In this document: one piece after another, positions 1 through 8,549 of the stretch
How the letters are laid out: each line of letters opens with the position of its first letter
How positions within the stretch are numbered: the stretch's first letter is position 1
From: Pseudobacter ginsenosidimutans
GTDB lineage: Bacteria; Bacteroidota; Bacteroidia; Chitinophagales; Chitinophagaceae
Assembly (NCBI RefSeq): GCF_007970185.1
Contig: NZ_CP042431.1
Location: 1,798,001 to 1,862,000, forward strand
Length of the DNA stretch: 64,000 nucleotides
Reading direction: 5' to 3'
Position numbers and translations under genes: made by a program
Notes under the pieces: model-generated
Told to the model about the DNA's origin: nothing
Databases searched by the model: none
The model's input: the letters and a program-made list of their open reading frames with translations, nothing else

Positions 1-1
1 C

Positions 2-208
2 TTTCAATCACTACAACAAACCTATTCAGAAGGGAATATCATGGTAGTGGCGCATAATGGCATCAACCGATTATTCATGGCGCATAAATTAGGTATGCCT
101 TTAAAGAACTACCGGCAGTTGGTGCAGCAAAACTCATCTATCACCTGCTTCACACTTGATAAGAACGGAACGCTTACGCTGGAATTACTCAATTCAAAAC
201 TTCGGTAA
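2..208 (+). CDS. Histidine phosphatase family protein, C-terminal fragment
   Basis: This is the 3' end of a gene that starts before the window; about 68 residues are visible, ending in TAA at 206-208. The segment VVAHNGINRLF is the second conserved histidine block of the histidine phosphatase (phosphoglycerate mutase-like) superfamily. In that family this His works with an N-terminal RHG motif, which lies outside the window, so substrate and class cannot be decided. The stop codon is followed directly by the ATG of the next gene, so the two are probably co-transcribed. Confidence 0.7.
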   Translation, partial: FQSLQQTYSEGNIMVVAHNGINRLFMAHKLGMPLKNYRQLVQQNSSITCFTLDKNGTLTLELLNSKLR

Positions 209-1096
209 ATGAAAACATTCTTGTTGGGAATTGTTGCTTCAATGGCCGCACTGTTAATGGCTTCAACCGGTTCTGCCCAGTTGAAAACGATAAAAGTGAA
301 AACGCCTGCTGACCTCCATGGATTTTTCCATTATTCGGGAAAAGAAAAAAAGATCATCAGCGGGCACAGAGGAAGTTACCTGACCGGTTATCCTGAAAAT
401 GCGATCGAGACTTTCGAGTACGTGTTGAAGCATACCCCGGCCTTTTTTGAAATAGACCCGCGCCTGACCAAAGACAGTGTGATCGTGTTGTTGCATGATG
501 CCACTTTAGACAGGACCACCACCGGAAAAGGAAAACTTGCAGATTACACCTGGGAAGAAGTAAAACAATTACGGTTAAAAGATAAAGATGGAAATGTAAC
601 ACCATACCGTATCCCAACACTGCAGGAGGCAATCGACTGGGCCCGTGGAAAAACCATTCTCAATCTGGATAAGAAAGATGTACCAATGCAAATGACAGCG
701 GATATCATTCGGAAAAATAATGCAGGCAGCTTTGTGATGGTGACCGTACACAATGCCAAACAGGCGAAATTTTATTTTGATGATGATAACCAGCGGATGA
801 TGTCTGCTTTTGTAAAAACAGAAGACGCTCTAAAAGAATATGAAGCTGTTGGCCTGCCCTGGAAGAATATGATCGCATACATAGGTTCAGAGAATAAACC
901 AGCCAATAAGACCATGTTTGATCTGCTGCATGCACGCGGTGTGATGTGCATGATCTCAGCAGCGCCGGTATATGATAAGTTGGAAACTAAGGAAGAACGT
1001 GCCGCGGCATTTCGGGATATTTTCAAACAAGGTGCAGATATTCTGGAATCTGATCTGCCGGTTGAAGTAGCGGAGGCTGTAAAAAGTAAACGTTGA
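209..1096 (+). CDS. Secreted glycerophosphodiester phosphodiesterase family protein
   Basis: This 295-residue protein has an N-terminal signal peptide ending near STGSAQ, so it is exported, probably to the periplasm. The GDPD signatures are in order: HRG (about residue 53), PENAIETF, EIDPRLTKD (the metal-binding E and D) and LLHDATLDRTTTG with the second catalytic His. Family members hydrolyse glycerophosphodiesters to glycerol-3-phosphate and an alcohol with a divalent metal, so phospholipid head-group scavenging is the likely role. The ATG directly abuts the stop of the upstream phosphatase-like gene, and a hairpin terminator follows, making this the last gene of its operon. The exact substrate is not readable from sequence. 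Confidence 0.88.
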   Translation: MKTFLLGIVASMAALLMASTGSAQLKTIKVKTPADLHGFFHYSGKEKKIISGHRGSYLTGYPENAIETFEYVLKHTPAFFEIDPRLTKDSVIVLLHDATLDRTTTGKGKLADYTWEEVKQLRLKDKDGNVTPYRIPTLQEAIDWARGKTILNLDKKDVPMQMTADIIRKNNAGSFVMVTVHNAKQAKFYFDDDNQRMMSAFVKTEDALKEYEAVGLPWKNMIAYIGSENKPANKTMFDLLHARGVMCMISAAPVYDKLETKEERAAAFRDIFKQGADILESDLPVEVAEAVKSKR

Positions 1097-1120
1097 TGAT
1101 TTCAATTTAAGAAAATCCGG

Positions 1121-1145
1121 AAGCGACTGAATGGTCGCTTTTTTT
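1121..1145 (+). terminator. Rho-independent terminator after the GDPD gene
   Basis: AAGCGAC and GTCGCTT form a 7-bp perfect stem around a 6-nt loop and run into T7. It lies 25 bp past the GDPD stop codon and separates that operon from the sigma factor locus. Confidence 0.85.
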
Positions 1146-1273
1146 ATGCGCGTTATTTATTCCTCTCCCTGGTTTTCATTTATGTTCAGAACAAGTGTAT
1201 TATTACTAAAATTGGAGTAGTTTTCCGGCGTTTCCCTAATTTCACTTTTTTACTAACTGATTTTTAAAACGAC

Positions 1274-1873
1274 TTGTCGGTAAATTATTCAAATATAGAA
1301 CAGGAACTGCTTAATCGAATCGCAGAGGGAGATGAGGCAGCTTTCAAGGAGCTTTATGACAGAAGCTGGAACCGTTTATATGCATTTGCTATTTCCTGGC
1401 TTAAATCCGGAATATTGGCGGAAGATGTTGTGCAGGACATTTTCCTGAAGCTATGGATCAGGCGGGCTGAATTGAGCGCCATTAAGAATGCCGACAATTA
1501 TCTCTTTATTCTCTGCCGGAATGCCGTCCTCAACTTGATGGAAAAAAATGCCGTTCGCCAAAAGAGTGGCAATGAAATTGCTTCTGCGCTTGAATCTCCT
1601 TTGTTACCGGATGCTGTATTGCAATTGAAGGAATTGAAAACAACCATCAATCAGCTGGTAGAGAAATTGCCCACCCAACAGCGGCTGGTATATAAAATGA
1701 GCCGGGAAGAGGGCCTTACCCATGATGAAATAGCCCAGCGCCTGGGAATCTTAAAGGAAACGGTTAAAAATCACATGGTGCGGGCCTTGAATACCCTCCG
1801 GAAAAATGCTGACCCGGGTAACACGCTGGCGCTGCTGTTTTTTTGGATGCTGGAATTGACCTTAAAAAAATAA
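1274..1873 (+). CDS. RNA polymerase ECF-type sigma-70 factor (SusC/FecR-linked)
   Basis: This 199-residue protein has sigma region 2 at about residues 20-90 (LYDRSWNRLYAFA, then AEDVVQDIFLKLW) and region 4 with a helix-turn-helix at about 130-180 (LTHDEIAQRLGILKETVKNH). This is the typical Bacteroidota extracytoplasmic-function sigma factor. In such loci it is held by a FecR-type anti-sigma and released when the SusC-type receptor is occupied, then transcribes the receptor operon. The frame is closed by a TAA nine bases upstream of a TTG codon, so TTG at 1274 is the only reasonable start visible. The next gene is fecR-like, 50 bp downstream. The C-terminus LLFFWMLELTLKK is hydrophobic. Confidence 0.9.
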   Translation: MSVNYSNIEQELLNRIAEGDEAAFKELYDRSWNRLYAFAISWLKSGILAEDVVQDIFLKLWIRRAELSAIKNADNYLFILCRNAVLNLMEKNAVRQKSGNEIASALESPLLPDAVLQLKELKTTINQLVEKLPTQQRLVYKMSREEGLTHDEIAQRLGILKETVKNHMVRALNTLRKNADPGNTLALLFFWMLELTLKK

Positions 1874-1923
1874 TTCACGGCGCTGTACCTGTTTGATATG
1901 TTGCCTGTCTTTACTTATACAGT

Positions 1924-3200
1924 ATGCAATCAACCGATCTAAACATATTAATTGAGCAGTACCTTACTCAGGAGCAAAGCCCGGAAACACAGGAGCAATT
2001 GCTGCTGGCGATTCTTTCCCCGCAGTATCGTGGAAAACTTGAGCTGCTGATGCAGCAACAGTATGATCAGGATGCGTTCACTGATGCAGAGGATATCAAT
2101 TTAAGGGAAAAAATTTTTGAGGCCATTTGGACAACGCAGCAGTCTGTTGTTTCTCCGTCTCCTGGTAACCTCTCAGTTGATGTTTCTTCTCCTGTTCGCC
2201 GTATTCATTTCCCGCGTACCGGCTTTTTCCGATATGCAGCCGCTATTATACTGGCAATTGGTCTGGCGGTACTTGCTTATCTTTTGACTACTCACAAAGA
2301 GCCTGAACAAACGCTTGCAGGCAGCGACCACCATATACAAACGGATATAGCTCCTGGTGGCAACCGGGCAATTCTTACACTAGCTGACGGCAGTAAAATA
2401 ATTCTCGACAGCGCTGCTGATGGAAAGCTCGCCAGTCAGGGGGAGTGCAGGTAATTAAACTGACCAATGGTCAGATTGCTTATGACCAGCGAGGTCTCGC
2501 CGCAAAAGAAGCGATGTGGAATACGATCAATACGCCAAGAGGAGGACAATACCGCGTAACGCTTCCCGATGGTACAAAGGTTTGGTTGAATGCAGCCTCG
2601 TCCCTTACATTTCCTGCAGCCTTTACCGGCAACAAGCGGGAAGTAAAGATCGATGGAGAAGTCTATTTCGAAGTGTCTCCCAACAAAGAGAAGCCTTTCA
2701 TGGTAAATGTGAATGGAGGATCATCTGTTGAAGTGCTGGGAACAAGTTTCAACGTGAACGCCTATCGGGATGAAGAGAACATCAATACAACTTTACTGGA
2801 TGGCGCGGTAGCCGTTTCATTGCCTGGCGCAATGAAACAACAGAATAACGCAAACATACAAACCCGCGTTGTATTGAAACCCGGTCAACAGGCGCGGATG
2901 GCTTCTACAATTACACAAAAATCTTCTTCCGGAATAATGATCATTGATGCAGATACAGACAAGGTTGTTGCCTGGAAGAACGGAGCCTTCAATTTTAAAG
3001 ATGCCAGTCTGGAAGAAGTTATGCGTCAACTGGCACGATGGTACGATTTGGAAATTGTATATCCACAAGGTGTTCCTGATATAAAGTTCGGCGGCAAAAT
3101 GAGCCGGAGCGTAACGCTCGCCAGTGTACTCCGGGCATTGAAAGATGCGAAGATCAATATTCAACTCTCAGGAGAAAGAAAACTTTTAGTATTGCCCTGA
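1924..3200 (+). pseudogene. FecR-family anti-sigma factor, interrupted by a frameshift
   Basis: Two reading frames make one FecR protein. The first (1924-2454) holds the cytoplasmic sigma-binding region and a transmembrane helix (about residues 100-121), and ends just after DSAADGKLASQG. The second takes over at VQVIKLTNG and carries the FecR core (TINTPRGGQYRVTLPDG, VWLNAASSLTFPAAF) and a C-terminal DUF4974-like domain (LEEVMRQLARWYDLEIVYP). The break is at the G5 run 2439-2443; adding one G restores an uninterrupted 425-residue protein reading Q-G-G-V-Q-V, the length expected for the family. As written, the periplasmic part is lost and sigma control would be altered. Genuine mutation, phase variation and a homopolymer base-call error are all possible. 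Confidence 0.85.
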
Positions 3201-3262
3201 AAGATAAAAGTAGAAACCAGCCATTAGCATTAAACCTGTATCATCCTGCTGACAAAACGAAA

Positions 3263-3288
3263 GCCGGAAGTGGTGACACACTCCCGGC
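3263..3288 (+). promoter_or_regulatory. Hairpin in the fecR-susC leader
   Basis: GCCGGAAGT pairs with ACTCCCGGC, with one imperfect pair, around a short loop in the 139-bp gap before the SusC gene. No T tract follows, so it is not a terminator. It may be a leader structure or mRNA stabiliser; its function is a guess. Confidence 0.3.
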
Positions 3289-3339
3289 CGATAGTTAGGT
3301 TAGTTCATTCGCTGTGACGCTTATTTTTTAACCAAACCA

Positions 3340-6300
3340 ATGCAAATTATGCAAAAAACTGCTAATTGCTGCAGGCATGATATCCCGTTGTCAAGCGGAT
3401 CTTCACGCCAGCTAGCTTCCAAAACTTTCCGTATTATGAGACTGGTTTTCTTGTTTCAACTTGTTGCTTCACTCGCTGTCTCCGCGCGACCCCTGGCGCA
3501 AACAGTCACTTTCTCAGAGTCGAATGCATCCGCCATGCGGGTTATTGCCGCTATCGAAAAGCAAACGGATTACCTCGTTTTCTTTACACTCAATTTACTG
3601 GAGAATGCAAAGCCGGTATCGATTTCTGCGTACAAAATGCCACTGGTGGAATTCATGACTGCATTCGTAAAGGATCAGCCCTTCGGATTCAGGATCGATG
3701 GACGTACAATTTTTCTTACAGAAAAAATGGAAGAAGTATCGTCAGGATCTGTCAAACCCTACATACCACTTGCTGACCTGCTGGCGCCAAAACTGATCAA
3801 AGGCCGTGTTCGCTCACAGGAAGGCGCCTCCCTTCCAGGTGTAACCTTTTCAAAGAACAAATTACCGGTTGGCAGTTCGGGTACAGATGGTCGCTTCGAG
3901 CTCAATGTGGAGGAAGGCGACACCATTACTGTTACTGCTGTCGGATACTATGACCTCCAATTCAAAGTTACCTCCAATACCAGAAATGGCTTTCGTGCTG
4001 TTCAGTTGAATACCGCAGCCAGGTTGAAGGATCAAAAGGATGAAGCACAGGCAACCGGTTCATATATTCAAAACGTGAATGATGAAATAATTGTAGTGAT
4101 GGTCCCTAGCTTTTCTTCGCTGAATGAAGTAGTGGTGAATACAGGCTACCAGGCGCTTCCCAAAGAGCGAGCCACCGGAAGTTTTGTGTTTGTTGGGAAA
4201 GAACAACTGAACAGTAGGACCGATGCCCGGCTCATGGACAGGCTGGTGGGATATGTTCCCGGCTTGCAGTTGAATCGTCGTCTTAACTCCGAAACAAGAG
4301 ACAAGAACCAATATAACATCAGGGGACTGAATACTTTCATGTCTGCGCTCAATGGCCCATTAATCATTGTTAACGGTTTCCCGTATGACGGTGATATCGA
4401 CCTGATCAATCCCATGGATGTTGAATCTGTTACCTTACTCAAAGATGCAGCTGCGGCGTCTATCTGGGGCGCAAGGGCCGCCAATGGCGTAATTGTGATA
4501 GAACTGAAAAAGAATAATACCAAATCACCGCTCCAATTGAGCTTTAGCGCCAATGTGAATATTTCAGAGAAGAAAGACGTCAAGTACAGGAAGGAAATGA
4601 ACTCTTCAGATTTCATAGACCTGGAATTGGAAATGTTTGATAAAGGATATTACGATTCCGACCTTTCTGGTTTGTCCTCACGCCTCAGGGTGACTTCCCC
4701 GCTGGTGAATATGCTGGACGATCACAGGAAAGGCCTCGTAAGCGATCAGCAATTGAATGATCAGATAGCAAAATGGAGAAATACCGATTACCGCGATGAA
4801 TATACCCGCCTCTTCCTGCAAAATCCTGTTCGCCAGAATTACAATCTGGGAATCAGTGGTGGAAGCAACGTGATGAGCTACCTCGTTTCAGGTTCCTATG
4901 ACAGGGCACTGACCGATAATAAAGGGAATTATGAGAACAGGTACACGCTTCGGACAGTTACCGAGATCAAGCCTGTAAAAAACCTCTCGATAGAGGTTGG
5001 GTTATTGTATATCAACAATCTTTCAGAGAACGGCTCCTCTTTCGCTTCCACCTTTATGCCGGTTGGCGGCAAAAATGCTTTATACCCCTACGCTGAATTC
5101 CAGGGTTCTGACGGGGAAGCGCTCGCCATTCCCTTTTCATTCAATAAAAAGTTCATCGATACAGCAGGAGGCGGAAGACTGTTGGATTATTCCTATAGAC
5201 CATTGGATGAAATAGGCTTGAACTCAATCAAGACCAAATCGGAGAATATCAACCTCACTGCCCGCATCAAATATAATTTCAAGCCCGGGCTTTCTGCAGA
5301 AATAAGATATGGAATAGACAAGCAGTCCACCTCTATTGAAACCATCAATGATGAGAAAAGCTATTACATGAGAGAAATGATCAACAGATGGACGCAGATC
5401 GATGGAGACCGTACTACTTATATTTTACCGAAAGGATCGAGGATTTCAGTACAAGACCAGAACGCGTTCAAGCACCAGTTCAGAGGACAATTGAGCTACA
5501 ATAACAAATGGAATGGTCTGCATGAAGTTACTGCTTTCGTTGCTTCGGAAATTTCACAGAACAAAGGATCGGGAGCAACCTATTCTGCCTATGGTTATGA
5601 CAGGGAATATAAAACCTTTACAAATGTAGATTATACAACCGCTTACCCTACGTTTGGAGGAATATATGGTAAATTCAAGATACCCGGTTTACAAAGTTTT
5701 AGCGGTAATAATAACAGAATGGTTTCCTTTCTCGGGAATGCTGCCTATACTTACGATGGTAAATATGTTTTCACGATTTCCGGAAGGAGAGATGCATCCA
5801 ATGTATTGGGCGTTAAAACGAACGAAAAGTGGAAACCTCTATGGTCTTCGGGCCTTGCCTGGCAAATACATAAAGAAAAATTTTTCAATGCCGGCTGGGT
5901 CAATCTCCTGAAAGCACGAATTACATACGGTCATAGCGGAAATATTTTCCCGGGGAATGGCTATTATCCCATCATCAGCATTTTAAATGGCGCCTATTTT
6001 ACCAATTATCCTTATGCCAACATTTCGACGCCGCCCAATCCCGAAATGAAATGGGAAGATACCAGGATGATCAATTATGGATTGGATTTCGCCCTGTTCA
6101 ATAGCCGCCTCTCCGGCTCCATAGAATATTACGATAAGAAAAGTACCGATCTGATTGCTTTAAGTCAGTTGGACCCCAGCTCAGGACTGACGTCAATGAA
6201 CAAAAATGTGGGTATACTCACAGGCAGCGGATGGGATATCATATTGAATTCAGTCAATATTCAGACAAAGGATTTTTCCTGGACAACAGCTTTCTCTCTA

Positions 6301-7023
6301 TCCTATACAAAGAATCTTGTAAAGAAATTTTATGGAAGAACCTCCAACGGTTACAACCTGATCAATGGAGGGGAGAGTGCTAATATCATAGAGGGGTACC
6401 AGATGTACACGGTATTCAGTTTCAAATCAGCCGGTCTTGATCCTCTGACAGGCGATCCCAGAGGCTACGACCGCCAAACGGGAGAGATTAGTAAGAATTA
6501 TGCAGAATTATTCAAAGACTCGGTGAAGGACCTGGTGGTGAATGGTCCTGGCATGCCGCCTTTTACCGGATTCCTGCGCAATGCTTTCAGGTATAAGAAT
6601 TTTGATTTGTCGTTTAACCTGATGTATAAGTTCGGCGCCTGGTTTAAAGAAGAAATGTACAGGGGGTATGCTTTCGAAAATTGGGTGCATTTAGGAAATT
6701 ATGAAGGCAGATGGCAGAAGCCCGGCGACGAAAAACACACTTATATTCCTTCCACCGTTTATCCGCTCAATAATAACAGAACAAGTTTTGCTGCATATAC
6801 CACCGATTTCGTTCATAAAGCTGATTTTATTCGCTTATCAGATATCCGGATAGGATACAGTTTTGCCATAAAGACGGCCGCAAAGCCGGTGAGCCTGAAT
6901 GTATTTGCAGGAGCGAGGGACCTGGGATTAATATGGAAAGCGAATAAAGTTGGTGTTGACCCTGATAATCTCTATTACAGAGCGGTGAGTTCAGCGAATA
7001 TTGGATGTAACGTTACTTTCTAA
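3340..7023 (+). CDS. SusC/RagA family TonB-dependent outer membrane receptor with STN domain
   Basis: This 1227-residue outer-membrane transporter has, in order: an extended signal region (hydrophobic core MRLVFLFQLVASLAV at about residues 33-47), an STN/secretin-like domain (about 55-130) of the kind that signals to FecR, a carboxypeptidase-like regulatory domain (KGRVRSQEGASLPGV), a plug (LNEVVVNTGY to ASIWGARAANGVIVIE) and a C-terminal beta-barrel. It imports a ligand with its SusD partner using TonB energy. The STN domain together with the upstream sigma/FecR pair marks it as a trans-envelope signalling receptor. SusC proteins carry glycans or peptides; the protease-like and ABC neighbours here favour a peptide, which is inference. 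Confidence 0.93.
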   Translation: MQIMQKTANCCRHDIPLSSGSSRQLASKTFRIMRLVFLFQLVASLAVSARPLAQTVTFSESNASAMRVIAAIEKQTDYLVFFTLNLLENAKPVSISAYKMPLVEFMTAFVKDQPFGFRIDGRTIFLTEKMEEVSSGSVKPYIPLADLLAPKLIKGRVRSQEGASLPGVTFSKNKLPVGSSGTDGRFELNVEEGDTITVTAVGYYDLQFKVTSNTRNGFRAVQLNTAARLKDQKDEAQATGSYIQNVNDEIIVVMVPSFSSLNEVVVNTGYQALPKERATGSFVFVGKEQLNSRTDARLMDRLVGYVPGLQLNRRLNSETRDKNQYNIRGLNTFMSALNGPLIIVNGFPYDGDIDLINPMDVESVTLLKDAAAASIWGARAANGVIVIELKKNNTKSPLQLSFSANVNISEKKDVKYRKEMNSSDFIDLELEMFDKGYYDSDLSGLSSRLRVTSPLVNMLDDHRKGLVSDQQLNDQIAKWRNTDYRDEYTRLFLQNPVRQNYNLGISGGSNVMSYLVSGSYDRALTDNKGNYENRYTLRTVTEIKPVKNLSIEVGLLYINNLSENGSSFASTFMPVGGKNALYPYAEFQGSDGEALAIPFSFNKKFIDTAGGGRLLDYSYRPLDEIGLNSIKTKSENINLTARIKYNFKPGLSAEIRYGIDKQSTSIETINDEKSYYMREMINRWTQIDGDRTTYILPKGSRISVQDQNAFKHQFRGQLSYNNKWNGLHEVTAFVASEISQNKGSGATYSAYGYDREYKTFTNVDYTTAYPTFGGIYGKFKIPGLQSFSGNNNRMVSFLGNAAYTYDGKYVFTISGRRDASNVLGVKTNEKWKPLWSSGLAWQIHKEKFFNAGWVNLLKARITYGHSGNIFPGNGYYPIISILNGAYFTNYPYANISTPPNPEMKWEDTRMINYGLDFALFNSRLSGSIEYYDKKSTDLIALSQLDPSSGLTSMNKNVGILTGSGWDIILNSVNIQTKDFSWTTAFSLSYTKNLVKKFYGRTSNGYNLINGGESANIIEGYQMYTVFSFKSAGLDPLTGDPRGYDRQTGEISKNYAELFKDSVKDLVVNGPGMPPFTGFLRNAFRYKNFDLSFNLMYKFGAWFKEEMYRGYAFENWVHLGNYEGRWQKPGDEKHTYIPSTVYPLNNNRTSFAAYTTDFVHKADFIRLSDIRIGYSFAIKTAAKPVSLNVFAGARDLGLIWKANKVGVDPDNLYYRAVSSANIGCNVTF

Positions 7024-7040
7024 TTTTAAGAAGATCGATC

Positions 7041-8438
7041 ATGAAATTGAGAATGATAAAATCATTATGTATGGCATCGCTGGCTACAGCCTTGTTTACT
7101 TTGCCATCCTGCCAGAAGTTTCTCGACAGCAAGCCCAGTTCTTCACAGGTAATACCTTCAAAGCTCAAAGACCTGAGAGCTATGATGGATAATAACGGCA
7201 AGATCAATAATCAGGGGGCAACGAGTGTGCTGGAACATTACAGCGATTATTTCAAAATGGATAAAGAGGATTTGGACAAGCTCACCTATACAACAAAGGA
7301 GTTTTACACTTTCGGCCAGGACTATTATACTGAACAATTTTTCCTGAACGGATGGACCTATAGTTTCACACCTGTTTATTATGCCAATACCGTATTGGAC
7401 CTCTTGCCAAAAGTGAAGAACGATGATCCGGTTGAATGGAGAAGAATAAAAGGTGCGGCCCTTTTCGTAAGAGCCAACGCTTTTTTTCATTTATTGAAAT
7501 GTTTTTCTCCCATATATATCAAGGGTGATGAAGCGGCCAATAAGAAACCTGGCATACCCCTCAGACTTGACCCGGATGTAAATGCGATCTCGAAAAGGTC
7601 TACTGTGAAAGAGGCATACGAACAGGTTGTTGCTGACCTTAAAGAAGCGATACAGCTCCTGCCTCCCAAGGAACAATATAACACAAGGCCGGATAAAGCC
7701 AGCGCATATGGTTCCCTTTCCCGTGTTTACCTGGTAATGCAGGAATTTGAACTGGCCGGAAAATATGCTGACTCATCGTTAAAGATCGACCACTCCCTGT
7801 TTGATTTCAACGAGCTGGATCTGAATGCGCAGCTGCCATTCGAAAACTACAATAAAGAAACTTTGTATTACTCCACAAGCACTTCTACAGACCTCTTCTA
7901 CCCCACCAGGAATGGTTATATCGATAACAACCTGGTAGCCTCGTATGATGAGAACGATCTCAGGAAAGCTGCATTTTTCTTAATCGATAACAAAGGGCAT
8001 TCACAATTCAAAGGAAGTTATACAGGGTCCTCCAGCGGGAGTTTTATGATCGGTGTTTGCGTGGATGAAATGTATTTGACATTGGCTGAATCACATGCAA
8101 GAGCCGGTAGAAAAGAGGATGCGATGACTGCGCTGAACACCCTGCTGGAAACCAGGTGGCGTACCGGGACCTTTGTTCCTCTTACTGCTGCAAATGCGCA
8201 GGATGCCCTCGAAATTGTACTGGCAGAACGAAAAAAATCCCTGATCTACAGGGGAGTCAGGGTGATGGACCAACGCAGGCTCAACCTGGAACCACAATTT
8301 GCAAAACCTGTAGTTCGTGTAATGGACCCCGGTGGAGAGAACCTGACCTATACACTTGCCCCCAATGATCTCCGGTATGTTTTCTTATTGCCACATGATG
8401 TAGTCCAGGTTACCGGAATGCCACAGCCCGAGCGGTAA
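7041..8438 (+). CDS. SusD/RagB family outer-membrane lipoprotein
   Basis: This 465-residue protein starts 17 bp after the SusC gene. It has a lipoprotein signal peptide with the lipidated cysteine in FTLPSCQKFLDSKPS, and a helical TPR-like SusD fold (ALFVRANAFFHLLKCFSPIY, ASAYGSLSRVYLVMQEFELA). The C-terminus LAERKKSLIYRGVRVMDQRR is a typical SusD signature. SusD forms the surface lid of the SusC barrel and captures ligand. The pairing with the preceding receptor is certain from context; the ligand is unknown. Confidence 0.93.
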   Translation: MKLRMIKSLCMASLATALFTLPSCQKFLDSKPSSSQVIPSKLKDLRAMMDNNGKINNQGATSVLEHYSDYFKMDKEDLDKLTYTTKEFYTFGQDYYTEQFFLNGWTYSFTPVYYANTVLDLLPKVKNDDPVEWRRIKGAALFVRANAFFHLLKCFSPIYIKGDEAANKKPGIPLRLDPDVNAISKRSTVKEAYEQVVADLKEAIQLLPPKEQYNTRPDKASAYGSLSRVYLVMQEFELAGKYADSSLKIDHSLFDFNELDLNAQLPFENYNKETLYYSTSTSTDLFYPTRNGYIDNNLVASYDENDLRKAAFFLIDNKGHSQFKGSYTGSSSGSFMIGVCVDEMYLTLAESHARAGRKEDAMTALNTLLETRWRTGTFVPLTAANAQDALEIVLAERKKSLIYRGVRVMDQRRLNLEPQFAKPVVRVMDPGGENLTYTLAPNDLRYVFLLPHDVVQVTGMPQPER

Positions 8439-8456
8439 ATACAACAACATACACAG

Positions 8457-8522
8457 GGCATAGGATGCCCATCATAATCCATAGAAAATAATAGGCTATA
8501 TATGGATTGGGCATCCTATGCC
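8457..8522. repeat. Long perfect inverted repeat between susD-like and M16-like genes
   Basis: A 15-bp arm GGCATAGGATGCCCA (8457-8471) is matched perfectly by its reverse complement at 8508-8522. An inner 7-bp pair, ATCCATA (8477-8483) and TATGGAT (8501-8507), extends the stem after a 5-nt bulge, leaving a 17-nt loop. No T run follows, so it is not a standard terminator. It may act as an mRNA processing or stability element between operon segments. Pieces of both arms recur near 42.1 and 42.7 kb, which suggests a dispersed repeat family. Confidence 0.8.
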
Positions 8523-8549
8523 TGGTTGTGAAAACAAAACTCAACAGTT

